A stretch of 64,000 nucleotides of DNA from the NCBI GenBank assembly GCA_025054715.1, contig JANWYH010000001.1:122001-186000 (forward strand), in the 5' to 3' direction. The notes under the pieces are model-generated. The model did no database searches. It had not been told where the DNA came from and saw only the letters and a list, made by a program, of their open reading frames with translations. Below are positions 35,874-44,387 of this stretch, in pieces. This DNA is from Pyrinomonadaceae bacterium (GTDB taxonomy: Bacteria; Acidobacteriota; Blastocatellia; Pyrinomonadales; Pyrinomonadaceae). The position numbers were made by a program, and so were the translations under genes. How positions within the stretch are numbered: position 1 is the first letter of the stretch; each line of letters starts with the position of its first letter.

Positions 35874-37369
35874 GCAGAACCTTCTTTTCTCACTCTTTTT
35901 AATTTTTTACTTGCGATAAGCCTTTTATCGGCAGTCCTTGTTAGTTCTTTTTGCGTCTCACCGTCTTCGGGATAGATGGCAACTCCTATGCTTATACCTA
36001 ATTTGAAAACTTGGTCGTTTATAATGAAAGGCTCGTTGATGACAGATTTTATTCTTTCAACAACCGTTTGAGCGCCGTTGTGATCACAGTCGTTGATCAA
36101 GATAGCAAATTCATCACCGCCTATTCTTGCTAAAAAGTCTCTTTCTCTAAGGACGGAATTTACTCTTATTGCAACTAATTTTAACAGCTCATCACCTGTT
36201 TCGTGTCCAAATTCGTCATTTACTTTCTTAAAATCATTCAGATCAAAGTAAACGACCGCTAGTCTTTCTTTTTTCCTTTTTGACTCCAATAGGCAGAACT
36301 CAAGCTCTTCTTGAAATCTTCTGCGATTTGCAACCTGCGTCAAAGCATCTCGAAAGGCCAGGTTCTTTAAGAAAAATTCATAATTTTTCTGGTCGGTTAT
36401 GTCTCTAAGAATGAATACTCGTCCTTCACTGTCATCTTCTATCGGAATAATAGTTACAAGGAAGTATCTTTTTTCACCTTTATAGTTAACTGAAAGCTCG
36501 TCTTGGAGGCTGCTATAATCTTTGTATTTTTCTACTATTTCTTTCCAGGCTGAAAAACCTTCCTCAAGAGAGTTTCCTATTAGATCACTTCTTGATTTTC
36601 CTAAAATCTTAGTTACTACGGGATTGACGTCCAAGACGATATTTTCTTTGTTTACTATGACGACGCCGTCTTGCATGCTGGAAAAAACTTTTTCGTAGGC
36701 TACTGGATTGCTCCGCAGGAAGTCATATCGAAGCACCGCAAATGCAATTACAGAAGAGAAGATAGGGAAGCTTATAACTGATGGTATGCTGTTGCCGGAG
36801 AAAAGCCTGTAAGCGTCGAATAAGAAAGGGATCATGATAGATAGGAAAAGCGTAAGTAAGCTTTTCCTGTCTCTTTCGGGCGAGTTTTTCATTGAATCGG
36901 CTATAACAGAAAGAGTCGAAGCTATGATTCCATAAGAATAGGGAAGATGAATCCACCAATAGTAATGATTAAATTCGAATTTCAATACGCCTGATGGATC
37001 AAAGCTCTTTCCCTTGAAAAAGAGAAGATGAGCCTCGTTAGTAATCAACATCAGAGTCGAAATTATCGGTATGAGAAGTATCAAAGCTACGTGAAAGCTT
37101 GTGACTTTCTTTTTGCAGTACTGAAGGGCAAAGATGAATAAAGATGGAGGAAGAAAGATTACAAAAAGAAATCTGAAATTTTCTGCTATAAACTGCACTT
37201 CGTATTCAGTCCAAGTTCTTTTTATTAACTCTGCCAAAGTCCAGAAAGTGCCTAGAAAACAAGTAACTGCAAAAAATTTACTTCCTCTAGCCTTACTTTG
37301 TAGTGAATAGGCGCTTATGAAGAAGCATACAAGAAGTGAAAATGTAAGATATAAGTTCAGAAGACTCAT
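35870..37369 (-). CDS. membrane diguanylate cyclase with PAS domain
   Basis: 499 residues. Seven or so N-terminal hydrophobic helices (about 5-215) match the 7TM module found at the start of some histidine kinases and GGDEF proteins. A PAS domain (about 220-330: VFSSMQDGVVIVNKENIVL) and a GGDEF domain (about 335-495) follow. The active-site motif GGDEF is intact, and an RxxD inhibitory site (RERD) lies five residues before it, so product inhibition is expected. It should make cyclic di-GMP in response to a membrane or PAS signal. Its stop overlaps the glcD stop (convergent). No EAL domain. Confidence 0.92.
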   Translation of the reverse strand: MSLLNLYLTFSLLVCFFISAYSLQSKARGSKFFAVTCFLGTFWTLAELIKRTWTEYEVQFIAENFRFLFVIFLPPSLFIFALQYCKKKVTSFHVALILLIPIISTLMLITNEAHLLFFKGKSFDPSGVLKFEFNHYYWWIHLPYSYGIIASTLSVIADSMKNSPERDRKSLLTLFLSIMIPFLFDAYRLFSGNSIPSVISFPIFSSVIAFAVLRYDFLRSNPVAYEKVFSSMQDGVVIVNKENIVLDVNPVVTKILGKSRSDLIGNSLEEGFSAWKEIVEKYKDYSSLQDELSVNYKGEKRYFLVTIIPIEDDSEGRVFILRDITDQKNYEFFLKNLAFRDALTQVANRRRFQEELEFCLLESKRKKERLAVVYFDLNDFKKVNDEFGHETGDELLKLVAIRVNSVLRERDFLARIGGDEFAILINDCDHNGAQTVVERIKSVINEPFIINDQVFKLGISIGVAIYPEDGETQKELTRTADKRLIASKKLKRVRKEGSA

Positions 37370-37453
37370 AAAATTTCAAGGCGAAAAGCCTTCGTAGCTC
37401 ATCAGAAAAATGATAGACTAGCTAAGTTAGGGATTTCAATACTTTTGCAATTT

Positions 37454-38515
37454 ATGCTTATCGTAAATCCTGAAATCAGACGTGCCGAGACCTTGCCTGC
37501 TGAGTTCTACACTGATGAGAGGTATTTTTTTGAATCAAAGGAGAAAATTTTTGTCCGAACGTGGCAGTTTTTAGAAGTTGTGCAGTCGGTAGAGAAGAAG
37601 CTTACGCCTTTAGTGCTTCTCGAAGGGTTCTTAGATGAACCCGTTTTGTTGGTGAAAGATAAAGAAGACATATCTTGCCTATCGAATGTTTGCACTCATA
37701 GGGGCAAGATTCTTGTTGAGGAAGCATGCGATACCGAATCTATCCACTGCGGTTATCACGGAAGGCGATTTCGCCTTGATGGTAAATTTCTTTCAATGCC
37801 AGAGTTTGAAGGTGTTTGTGACTTTCCTTCTAGAAAGGATGACTTAATGAAGATACCGCTTGAAGTTTGGAAAGAAATGATTTTCGTATCGCTTGATCCA
37901 AAGTTCGATTTCAAGGACTTTTTTCGCGAGATAGAACCTTACATAAGTCAATTAAGGTTAGACATAAAATCGGTTTCACGGAAGGATTATCTAGTAAAGG
38001 CACATTGGGCGCTTTATTGCGAAAATTATCTTGAAGGTTTGCACATTCCGTTTGTTCACAAAGGATTAAATCGGGTTTTGGATTTTTTATCTTACACAAC
38101 GAATACATTTAGATTTTCTAGCCTTCAAGTAGGGTTTACAGATCAGCGTGAATGTGGATTTGATTTTCAAATTGACGGGTTTTCTGAAAAGAAACATATT
38201 GCAGCTCTTTATTTTTTTGTTTTTCCTAACTTGATGTTTAACTTTTATCCTTGGGGACTTTCTGTTAATGTAGTGAAGCCTTTAAAGCTGGATGAAACTC
38301 TGGTTTCTTATATTACTTTTGTTTCGGATGAGTCAAAGCTAAATGTGGGCGCTGGAGCCGATTTAGATACTGTTGAGATAGAGGATCAACGAGTGGTTGA
38401 GTCGGTTCAAAAGGGTATTCGTTCCAGATTTTTCAAGTCTGGGCGTTATTCGCCTTCGCGCGAAAAGGCAGTTCATCATTTCCATCGGCTGATAGCGGAA
38501 TTTATGAACAGCTAG
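37454..38515 (+). CDS. Rieske non-haem iron oxygenase, alpha subunit-like
   Basis: 353 residues. The Rieske 2Fe-2S ligands are Cys80-x-His82 (CTHRG) and Cys99-xx-His102 (CGYHG). The catalytic domain has the mononuclear iron motif ENYLEGLHIPFVH (ExxHxxxxH) and the C-terminal EDQRVVESVQKGI segment typical of ring-hydroxylating oxygenases and of betaine/carnitine-type monooxygenases. ATG 37454 is chosen over TTG 37445. No reductase, ferredoxin or beta subunit gene is adjacent, so electron transfer must come from elsewhere. Substrate unknown. Confidence 0.88.
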   Translation: MLIVNPEIRRAETLPAEFYTDERYFFESKEKIFVRTWQFLEVVQSVEKKLTPLVLLEGFLDEPVLLVKDKEDISCLSNVCTHRGKILVEEACDTESIHCGYHGRRFRLDGKFLSMPEFEGVCDFPSRKDDLMKIPLEVWKEMIFVSLDPKFDFKDFFREIEPYISQLRLDIKSVSRKDYLVKAHWALYCENYLEGLHIPFVHKGLNRVLDFLSYTTNTFRFSSLQVGFTDQRECGFDFQIDGFSEKKHIAALYFFVFPNLMFNFYPWGLSVNVVKPLKLDETLVSYITFVSDESKLNVGAGADLDTVEIEDQRVVESVQKGIRSRFFKSGRYSPSREKAVHHFHRLIAEFMNS

Positions 38516-39270
38516 GTTTCAAAAAGTAGATACTTCGGCTGATTGTCACTGCGCTCGAAGCCTCTGCAGATAAGTCCTTCAGCAAATGCTTCTTGGAATT
38601 CTTTTCTTATTCGTTGTTGTTCTAGGTTTGCTTGAAACGCGTTTTCTCGAAGCAGAAGATTCCAGTCAGAGGGAATACGTATAGTTCTTTTTGGATTTGC
38701 CGTTTCACGATATTTTTCCCCTTTGGATAAGGCTACGACTTTTGGGTCTTCTAGATACCATTCGGCGAACAGTCGGTCGCTATCAATGCCGTATTTAGTT
38801 TGTTTGCCCTCTACGAAAATGTAGTCAGTTCCGTAAAAATTTGGAGCGTATGTTCTAACAATTGCGCCTAGGCGTTCAAGATTGAAAAAGGCATTTCTAG
38901 CTTGCGCAGGCTGAAAAGTCCATTTGATGTATTTTATTCCTTCTTCGAGAGCTCGCTCTCTTTGAGCCCATTTAAGTTTTGCTCCTATTCCGAGATTTTG
39001 ATATTCTTTGTCAACTGCGGTCATGTGAGAGTAAAATGCTCGTTCTTTTCCGTTGAACATTGGAACGCTTAGGACGAAGCCTATTATCTTACCTTCATGA
39101 AAAGCGGCTAAAGTAAATCCTCCTGCGTTTTTTGTTACGATTAAATGCCTTACTGGGGAGATTTCTATGTCGGGAAGTTCAAAAACCCTTCTTTGAAGCT
39201 CTACACACTCCTGAAACTCTTCTACTGATGAAACTTCGCGAATCTCTACTTTTATATCTTTTGAGCTCAT
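38512..39270 (-). CDS. GNAT-type acetyltransferase (COG3375-like)
   Basis: About 252 residues. A GNAT fold is suggested by YSHMTAVDKEYQNLGIGAKL (beta4 and the acetyl-CoA pyrophosphate loop, here QNLGIG) and the following helix KWAQRERALEEGI. The segment IKWTFQPAQARNAFFNLERLGA is typical of the predicted acetyltransferase group COG3375. The start ATG 39270 overlaps the stop of the upstream YaeQ-like gene (TGATG); a longer start at 39294 is possible. Substrate unknown. Its stop overlaps that of the convergent Rieske gene. Confidence 0.82.
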   Translation of the reverse strand: MSSKDIKVEIREVSSVEEFQECVELQRRVFELPDIEISPVRHLIVTKNAGGFTLAAFHEGKIIGFVLSVPMFNGKERAFYSHMTAVDKEYQNLGIGAKLKWAQRERALEEGIKYIKWTFQPAQARNAFFNLERLGAIVRTYAPNFYGTDYIFVEGKQTKYGIDSDRLFAEWYLEDPKVVALSKGEKYRETANPKRTIRIPSDWNLLLRENAFQANLEQQRIRKEFQEAFAEGLICRGFERSDNQPKYLLFET

Positions 39271-39728
39271 CACACTTGATACGTTGAAAACCAACTTTCA
39301 GGAATCTGCTCAAAGTCCTTTTGCAATGAAAGATTTACAATATCACTTACGAAGTTAACAAGCAAAACTCTTCCTTCGGGACGATATTTTTTAGGTATTT
39401 CTTTCCTAAGTTTCTTGATCAGAGCTTCTGCCTGGAAGCCTATCTTAAAAAGAACAAGCTTTTTTGTGTCAGTGTGTTTCAAAATCCAGTGAATTTTTCG
39501 TATCGAAATTTGTCCGCATTCACCCCAGAATTCGATATCTTCGTTTTGGTTAAGAGCTATGAGATCGGGCGTATAACGAAGTCCGAGGTTTAGTTCGATT
39601 TGTATTTGCTCATAGTCATTTCTAAACATTGCGTAACCAAGGGCTTTCATGAGCACATGCTCGTAGGATTCGCCTATCTTTTGCCATAATCTCAACTTTT
39701 TTCTTGCTATCATAAATTCATGAAGCAT
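39270..39728 (-). CDS. YaeQ-like protein (PD-(D/E)XK nuclease fold candidate)
   Basis: 152 residues. The pattern resembles YaeQ: a first helix ESYEHVLMKALGYAMF, then IELNLGLRYTPDLIAL, EFWGECGQISIRKIHWILKH and a strand KKLVLFKIG. The Glu, PD and ExG residues are arranged as in the PD-(D/E)XK fold that YaeQ adopts. E. coli YaeQ has no firm enzymatic role. It precedes the GNAT gene with one-base overlap on the same strand. Family assignment by eye, so moderate. Confidence 0.6.
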   Translation of the reverse strand: MLHEFMIARKKLRLWQKIGESYEHVLMKALGYAMFRNDYEQIQIELNLGLRYTPDLIALNQNEDIEFWGECGQISIRKIHWILKHTDTKKLVLFKIGFQAEALIKKLRKEIPKKYRPEGRVLLVNFVSDIVNLSLQKDFEQIPESWFSTYQV

Positions 39729-39749
39729 TTTTTGTAGCTATGAAGAGGT

Positions 39750-40868
39750 TTAATTTTCATATACGGTTTTGTTTCTTGATTTGTCTTGATGTCTTTCAAA
39801 GGCTAGGTTAATCAGTCGTTCGATAATTTGTTGAAAAGAAAGCCCGCTTGCTTGCCACATTTTTGGAAAACCAGAAGCATCTGTAAGTCCTGGCATTGTG
39901 TTTATTTCATTAACCAGTATTCTTCCATCGTCTTGTTTAAGAAAGAAATCCACTCGGGCTAATCCTGAACCGTCAATAGCTTTAAAGGCTTTTATCGCCA
40001 TTTTCTGCACTATTTGGACTAATTCGTTTGATATGGGCGCAGGGACAACAAATTCATTATTTCCTGTGCTTGCGTATTTTTCGGTGTAATCTAGGAAAGA
40101 CTTTTCTTTATTGCGAATTACATATTCACCTGGAAGGCTCGCTTGCGGGTCTTCATTGCCAATTATTGCGCACTCGATTTCCCTCATCTTGAGAGCTTCT
40201 TCCACTATGATTTTTCTGTCATATTTTGCTGCTAACTCCACAGCTTTTTCAAGTGACTGTTCATCTTCTGCTTTTGAGACTCCTACTGAAGAGCCTAAAT
40301 TTGCAGGCTTGACAAAGCAAGGAAACCCTATTTTCTCTTTTATTAGACTTAAGGTCTTCTTTTTGTCGGATTCAAAATTACTTCTTAAGAACCAAACAAA
40401 ACGGCAGGTAGGTAATCCTGCAGCTTTGAAAAGATTTTTCATTATCACCTTGTCCATTCCGCAAGAGGAGGCAAGAACTCCGCAACCGACGTAAGGCACA
40501 CCTGCCATTTCGAAAATACCTTGAATTGTGCCATCTTCTCCATAAGTGCCATGAAGAACCGGAAAAAACACATCTATCGGTGAAACTATATTTTCCAAAA
40601 GGTTTATCAAGCCTTTATGTGAGGTGTCGGGTGATAGCGTTATTGGAGCATGGTTGAATGATTTTAAGTCAACGAGCTTTTGAGTCTCTTCTGGAAAAAA
40701 TGAGATTGAGTCTATTGGGTTGAGCCATCTACCTTCTTTTGTTATGGCTATGGGTATTACTTCATACTTTTCTTTGTCAATCTGCTCGATTACAGATTTT
40801 GCAGAACGAATGGAAATTTCATGCTCGCCAGAACGTCCACCAAAAATTAAACCTACGCGTGTTCTCAT
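39750..40868 (-). CDS. ddl: D-alanine--D-alanine ligase
   Basis: 372 residues with the ATP-grasp fold. Family motifs: GGRSGEHEISIRSA at the N-terminus, FPVLHGTYGEDGTIQG, CFVKPANLGSSVGVSK and VNEINTMPGLTDASGFPKMW near the end. It joins two D-Ala residues for peptidoglycan precursors in the cytoplasm. The Tyr (VPYVG) in the substrate loop is as in normal D-Ala-D-Ala ligases rather than vancomycin-type. It follows the arginase gene by six bases on the same strand. Confidence 0.95.
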   Translation of the reverse strand: MRTRVGLIFGGRSGEHEISIRSAKSVIEQIDKEKYEVIPIAITKEGRWLNPIDSISFFPEETQKLVDLKSFNHAPITLSPDTSHKGLINLLENIVSPIDVFFPVLHGTYGEDGTIQGIFEMAGVPYVGCGVLASSCGMDKVIMKNLFKAAGLPTCRFVWFLRSNFESDKKKTLSLIKEKIGFPCFVKPANLGSSVGVSKAEDEQSLEKAVELAAKYDRKIIVEEALKMREIECAIIGNEDPQASLPGEYVIRNKEKSFLDYTEKYASTGNNEFVVPAPISNELVQIVQKMAIKAFKAIDGSGLARVDFFLKQDDGRILVNEINTMPGLTDASGFPKMWQASGLSFQQIIERLINLAFERHQDKSRNKTVYEN

Positions 40869-40874
40869 AAGCTT

Positions 40875-41810
40875 TTAGAGAATAACTTTGCCTAGTGCCG
40901 ATAGTATTAGCTCACCGGCTAGTTCTACGGTTATGTTTTCTTTGTCTAGAGTTGGGTTGACTTCTACCATTTCGAAAGAGAGCATGCCGCCTGCTTCGGC
41001 TATTATTTCAAGTGCGAGATGCGCTTCTCTATATGTGATCCCGCCTCGGACAAGCGTTCCAGAGCCGGGGGCAAAGCGCGGGTCAATTATATCAATGTCA
41101 AAAGTGACGGAGTATCCACCAGAGGCTTTCGATACAATTTCGATTGCTTTTTCTACACAATAAGCCATACCGTGTCGGTCTATATCGCTCATTGTGAAGA
41201 AATGATCCCTTAAGCCGAGCTTGTAGATTAATTCCTTTTCGCCGGGGTCAAGATCACGCCCGCCGATATGTGCCAGGAATTCAGGATTAAGTTTTGGCGA
41301 ATAGCCGCAAAGGTTTGTAAGACTTTCTTCGCCAAAGCCAAGAAGAACTGCTAACGGCATTCCGTGCAAATTTCCTGAAGGTGAGGTTTCTGGTGTGTTC
41401 ATGTCAGCATGGGCGTCGAACCATATTAATCCAATCTGTTTGCCTTGATCACGACGATAGAAATCTGATACTGACGAGAATGTCCCGATTGCAATGGAAT
41501 GATCTCCGCCTAAAATTACGGGAAAGTCACCTTTTGCTAAGATTTCTCTCATCGCCTCAACTATTTGAAGACAAGATAAATTCATTTCTTTCAGGTATTT
41601 TGGACTTTCTTCTTTTGTTGCAATATAGTTTGGATTGACAATTTCTACATCACCGTAATCCTTTACTTGGTAGCCTAGTTCAGCGATGTGCTCAACAAGC
41701 CTTTTTCCTCTTATGTCAGCTTTTCTGATGGCTGCTGCTCCGAATTCGCTTCCAGGTTTACTTGCTGCAAAGCCGAGAGGAATACCGATTAAACCTACAT
41801 TTTTCATCAA
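40875..41810 (-). CDS. rocF: arginase
   Basis: 311 residues of the ureohydrolase family. Binuclear manganese ligands are in GGDHSIAIG, WFDAHADMNTPETS and FDIDIIDPRFAPGSGT. SGNLHGMPLA is the loop that separates arginases from agmatinases. The enzyme splits arginine to ornithine and urea. The start overlaps the end of the HPr gene (ATG pair at 41810/41807). No urease genes are seen; the NiCoT transporter elsewhere in the window is not close enough to imply one. Confidence 0.9.
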   Translation of the reverse strand: MMKNVGLIGIPLGFAASKPGSEFGAAAIRKADIRGKRLVEHIAELGYQVKDYGDVEIVNPNYIATKEESPKYLKEMNLSCLQIVEAMREILAKGDFPVILGGDHSIAIGTFSSVSDFYRRDQGKQIGLIWFDAHADMNTPETSPSGNLHGMPLAVLLGFGEESLTNLCGYSPKLNPEFLAHIGGRDLDPGEKELIYKLGLRDHFFTMSDIDRHGMAYCVEKAIEIVSKASGGYSVTFDIDIIDPRFAPGSGTLVRGGITYREAHLALEIIAEAGGMLSFEMVEVNPTLDKENITVELAGELILSALGKVIL

Positions 41811-42079
41811 ATTTCACCGAAGCCTTTCCTAAAAATTTCTTTTATAGCCTCAAAAGCCTGTTTTTCATCAGAACCTTCAACAGTAAGCTTTAATTCTACT
41901 CCCTTTCCAGCAGCTAGTGTCAAAACGCTAAGGATAGATTTTGCGTCTGCTATTACGAGATTATCTGTTCTTGTTAGTCGAATTTCGCTATTAAAACTAT
42001 TGGCTAATTTTACCAACTGAGCGGCTGCTCGTGCATGAAGTCCCAGCGGATTTATTACTTTTAGATTGGTTTCAAGCAT
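41807..42079 (-). CDS. ptsH: phosphocarrier protein HPr
   Basis: 90 residues, standard HPr size. The phosphorylated His15 is in GLHARAAAQLV and the regulatory Ser (DAKSILSVLTL, Ser48) matches the HprK target Ser46. It passes phosphate from enzyme I to EIIA proteins. Its start overlaps the EIIA gene end. With only EIIA-Man beside it and no sugar permease, it likely belongs to a regulatory phosphotransfer chain. Confidence 0.94.
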   Translation of the reverse strand: MLETNLKVINPLGLHARAAAQLVKLANSFNSEIRLTRTDNLVIADAKSILSVLTLAAGKGVELKLTVEGSDEKQAFEAIKEIFRKGFGEI

Positions 42080-42515
42080 CTGTTTTCTTAGATTTTGAGA
42101 TTGGAGTTAGGAAATCTCTCGCTCGATAGATAGAATTTTTGCCTTGTTCTTCAATTTGTCTTGCAAGCTCTGCAACTGTTTGATCTTCTTTTTGTGATGC
42201 TAGTTTCAAGACCATAGGGAGATTTACTCCAGTGACTATTTCAATCTCTGTGTTATCGAGAAACATAGCCGATATATTCGTAGGGGTTCCGCCGAACATG
42301 TCAGTTAAGATCAACACTCCTTTGCCAGCAGAGACCTTTTTAATGGCTTTCTCGATCTCACTTTTGGCATTTTCTACGTCGTCTTGCCATCCGATTGAAA
42401 CGGCAGTTATGTGGTTCAGTTTGCCTACTATCATCTCTGCTGCTGCTAAAAGTTCGCTGGCAAACTGTCCATGTGAAACTATTACTCCACCAATCTTGTT
42501 TTTTTCTTTTGTCAC
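42072..42515 (-). CDS. PTS EIIA component, mannose/fructose type
   Basis: 147 residues. The phosphorylation site is His15 in VIVSHGQFASELL; LILTDMFGGTPTNIS and IVTGVNLPMVLKLA are the other family motifs. It is a single-domain EIIA-Man with no IIB or permease domain attached. It heads an operon with HPr, arginase and ddl, each overlapping or a few bases apart. Stand-alone EIIA-Man with HPr is usual in bacteria that use PTS parts for regulation, often with HprK and RapZ nearby; those may lie elsewhere. Confidence 0.92.
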   Translation of the reverse strand: MTKEKNKIGGVIVSHGQFASELLAAAEMIVGKLNHITAVSIGWQDDVENAKSEIEKAIKKVSAGKGVLILTDMFGGTPTNISAMFLDNTEIEIVTGVNLPMVLKLASQKEDQTVAELARQIEEQGKNSIYRARDFLTPISKSKKTDA

Positions 42516-42602
42516 CTCAAAAAGTTTAATTCGAGCTAGCCGAGACGGTCAAATGCGCAGATGCAACTAGCTTTTTTAGAGTTCACAGGCTATTCTGAAA
42601 AC

Positions 42603-44291
42603 ATGAAGTTTGCGAGATTTTCTGTTTTGCTCTTCATTTTCTTCGTTTTTTATGAGATTCAAAAAGCAGAAGTAGTTGATTTTGAGAGCCTATCAAAGAA
42701 ATTTGACAAAAAACGCACTTACGACGTTCAGCATTACAAAATTAAGATAGAGTTTGACCGAGGAAAAAAGCAAGTTTTTGGCGATGTTACCATTCAGCTT
42801 AAACCTCTTGAGGATGGGTTTTCGATCGTAGAGCTTGATGCTGCTGGACTTGAGTATAGGTTTGTCGGTTTTGAGAGCGAAGTTGCGCTTAGGTACGAGC
42901 AGAAAGGTGAAAAATTAAAGATTTATCTTGATAGAAGTTACTCAAACAAAGAAACAATCTCAATTCGTGTGGTTTATTCGTGCCGTCCGAAAAAAGGAGT
43001 TTATTTCGTAGAGGCCGAAAAGAGAAATGGCTATATTCGAGATGCGCAAATATGGACTCAGAATGAACCAGAAGAAGCTCATCACTGGCTGCCTTCCTAC
43101 GACTTCCCTGATGATAAAGCCACAAGTGAACAGATCATAACGGTTCTGCCTGATGAAACGGTTATAGGAAATGGAGAACTTCTTTCAGTAAGTGAATCGG
43201 AAGGGAAAAAGACTTTTCACTACAGAATGAATGTGCCTCATTCGGTTTATCTCATCTCTTTTGTCGTGGGAAAATATGTAAAGCTAGCAGATTTTTATAG
43301 AGACATACCGTTAGGTTTCTACGTTTATCCACAAACAGAATGGGTTGTGCCAAAAGCATTCAGTAAGACAAAAGATATGTTCAGAATTTTTGAGCAATTA
43401 ACAGGTATGCCTTATCCTTTTAACAAATACGATCAAACCATAGTGGCAAGATTTAGATTTGGCGGAATGGAAAACATAACTGCTACTACCTTAGCTGACA
43501 CTGAAATCTTTGCTGTCAATTTTTTACCTAACGAAATAGAAGATTTGGTGGCTCACGAACTGGCGCATTCTTGGTTTGGCAATTTAGTTACATGTCAAAA
43601 TTGGGCAGAGCTGTGGCTGAATGAAGGATTTGCTAGTTTTATGGAAGCTGCGTATAGAGAGAGAATGTATGGACGAAAAGATTACATGCGTAAAATAAAA
43701 GAAGACGCTCAGAGGTATTTTGCTTACGAACGCGTTAACAAAAATCGTCATGGGCTTTTTAATCAGTTGGCTCGTCCCGATGATTCTATTTTCAACCCAA
43801 TTCCTTATCAAAAAGGAAGCGCTTTTCTTCACACTTTACGAGAACAGGTAGGAGACGCTGCCTTCTGGAAGGCAGTACAAAAGTATCTTCAGAGGCACAA
43901 ATTTGGCAACGCGAGAACAAGTAACCTGAAAAGAGTATTCGAAGAGGTTTCCGGTCAAAATTTAGACTGGTTTTTCTATCAATGGGTTTACATGGCTGGC
44001 TTTCCGCAGGTTGAGGTAAAGCCGGTCTATTATAAAAACCGAAAAAGGCTAGAGATAACCTTTACACAGAAGCAAACGGTAGAAGAGCTTGTTCCCCAAG
44101 CCTTTATATTACCGCTTGAAATAGAGCTACAAGATTCAAAAGGCAAAAAGCTAGAAAAGATCAGGCTTAGTAAGAGAACCGAAAAATTTTCTTTCAAAAT
44201 GGTAGAGAAACCTCAAACTATAGTCATCGATCCATTAAATAAACAGCCTCTTATGCTACTGAAAATGCAGTCTTTAGAGACTGTGAATTAA
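42603..44291 (+). CDS. exported M1-family metallopeptidase (aminopeptidase N-like)
   Basis: About 562 residues. A signal peptide (1-20) is followed by a beta domain and the peptidase domain. The substrate-binding exopeptidase motif reads GGMEN (GAMEN type), and the zinc site is HELAHSWFGNLV with the distal Glu in LNEGFASFME. It lacks most of the C-terminal helical domain, which fits the shorter bacterial members. It removes N-terminal residues from peptides outside the cytoplasm. ATG 42603 is chosen because it starts the signal peptide; the frame also extends to 42561. Confidence 0.92.
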   Translation: MKFARFSVLLFIFFVFYEIQKAEVVDFESLSKKFDKKRTYDVQHYKIKIEFDRGKKQVFGDVTIQLKPLEDGFSIVELDAAGLEYRFVGFESEVALRYEQKGEKLKIYLDRSYSNKETISIRVVYSCRPKKGVYFVEAEKRNGYIRDAQIWTQNEPEEAHHWLPSYDFPDDKATSEQIITVLPDETVIGNGELLSVSESEGKKTFHYRMNVPHSVYLISFVVGKYVKLADFYRDIPLGFYVYPQTEWVVPKAFSKTKDMFRIFEQLTGMPYPFNKYDQTIVARFRFGGMENITATTLADTEIFAVNFLPNEIEDLVAHELAHSWFGNLVTCQNWAELWLNEGFASFMEAAYRERMYGRKDYMRKIKEDAQRYFAYERVNKNRHGLFNQLARPDDSIFNPIPYQKGSAFLHTLREQVGDAAFWKAVQKYLQRHKFGNARTSNLKRVFEEVSGQNLDWFFYQWVYMAGFPQVEVKPVYYKNRKRLEITFTQKQTVEELVPQAFILPLEIELQDSKGKKLEKIRLSKRTEKFSFKMVEKPQTIVIDPLNKQPLMLLKMQSLETVN

Positions 44292-44317
44292 CATTATTGA
44301 AGAAAGTTAAAAAAGAC

Positions 44318-44345
44318 TTGAAATCTTTTTCTTTGATGCTATAAT
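44318..44345 (+). promoter_or_regulatory. promoter for the DnaC-like gene operon
   Basis: TTGAAA (44318-44323), a 16-base spacer and a perfect TATAAT (44340-44345), 42 bases before the ATG of the DnaC-like gene. Confidence 0.6.
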
Positions 44346-44387
44346 CCAAAAACAGCTCTAAATTTTTGTTTTGTTTCGGTGCTTCTG

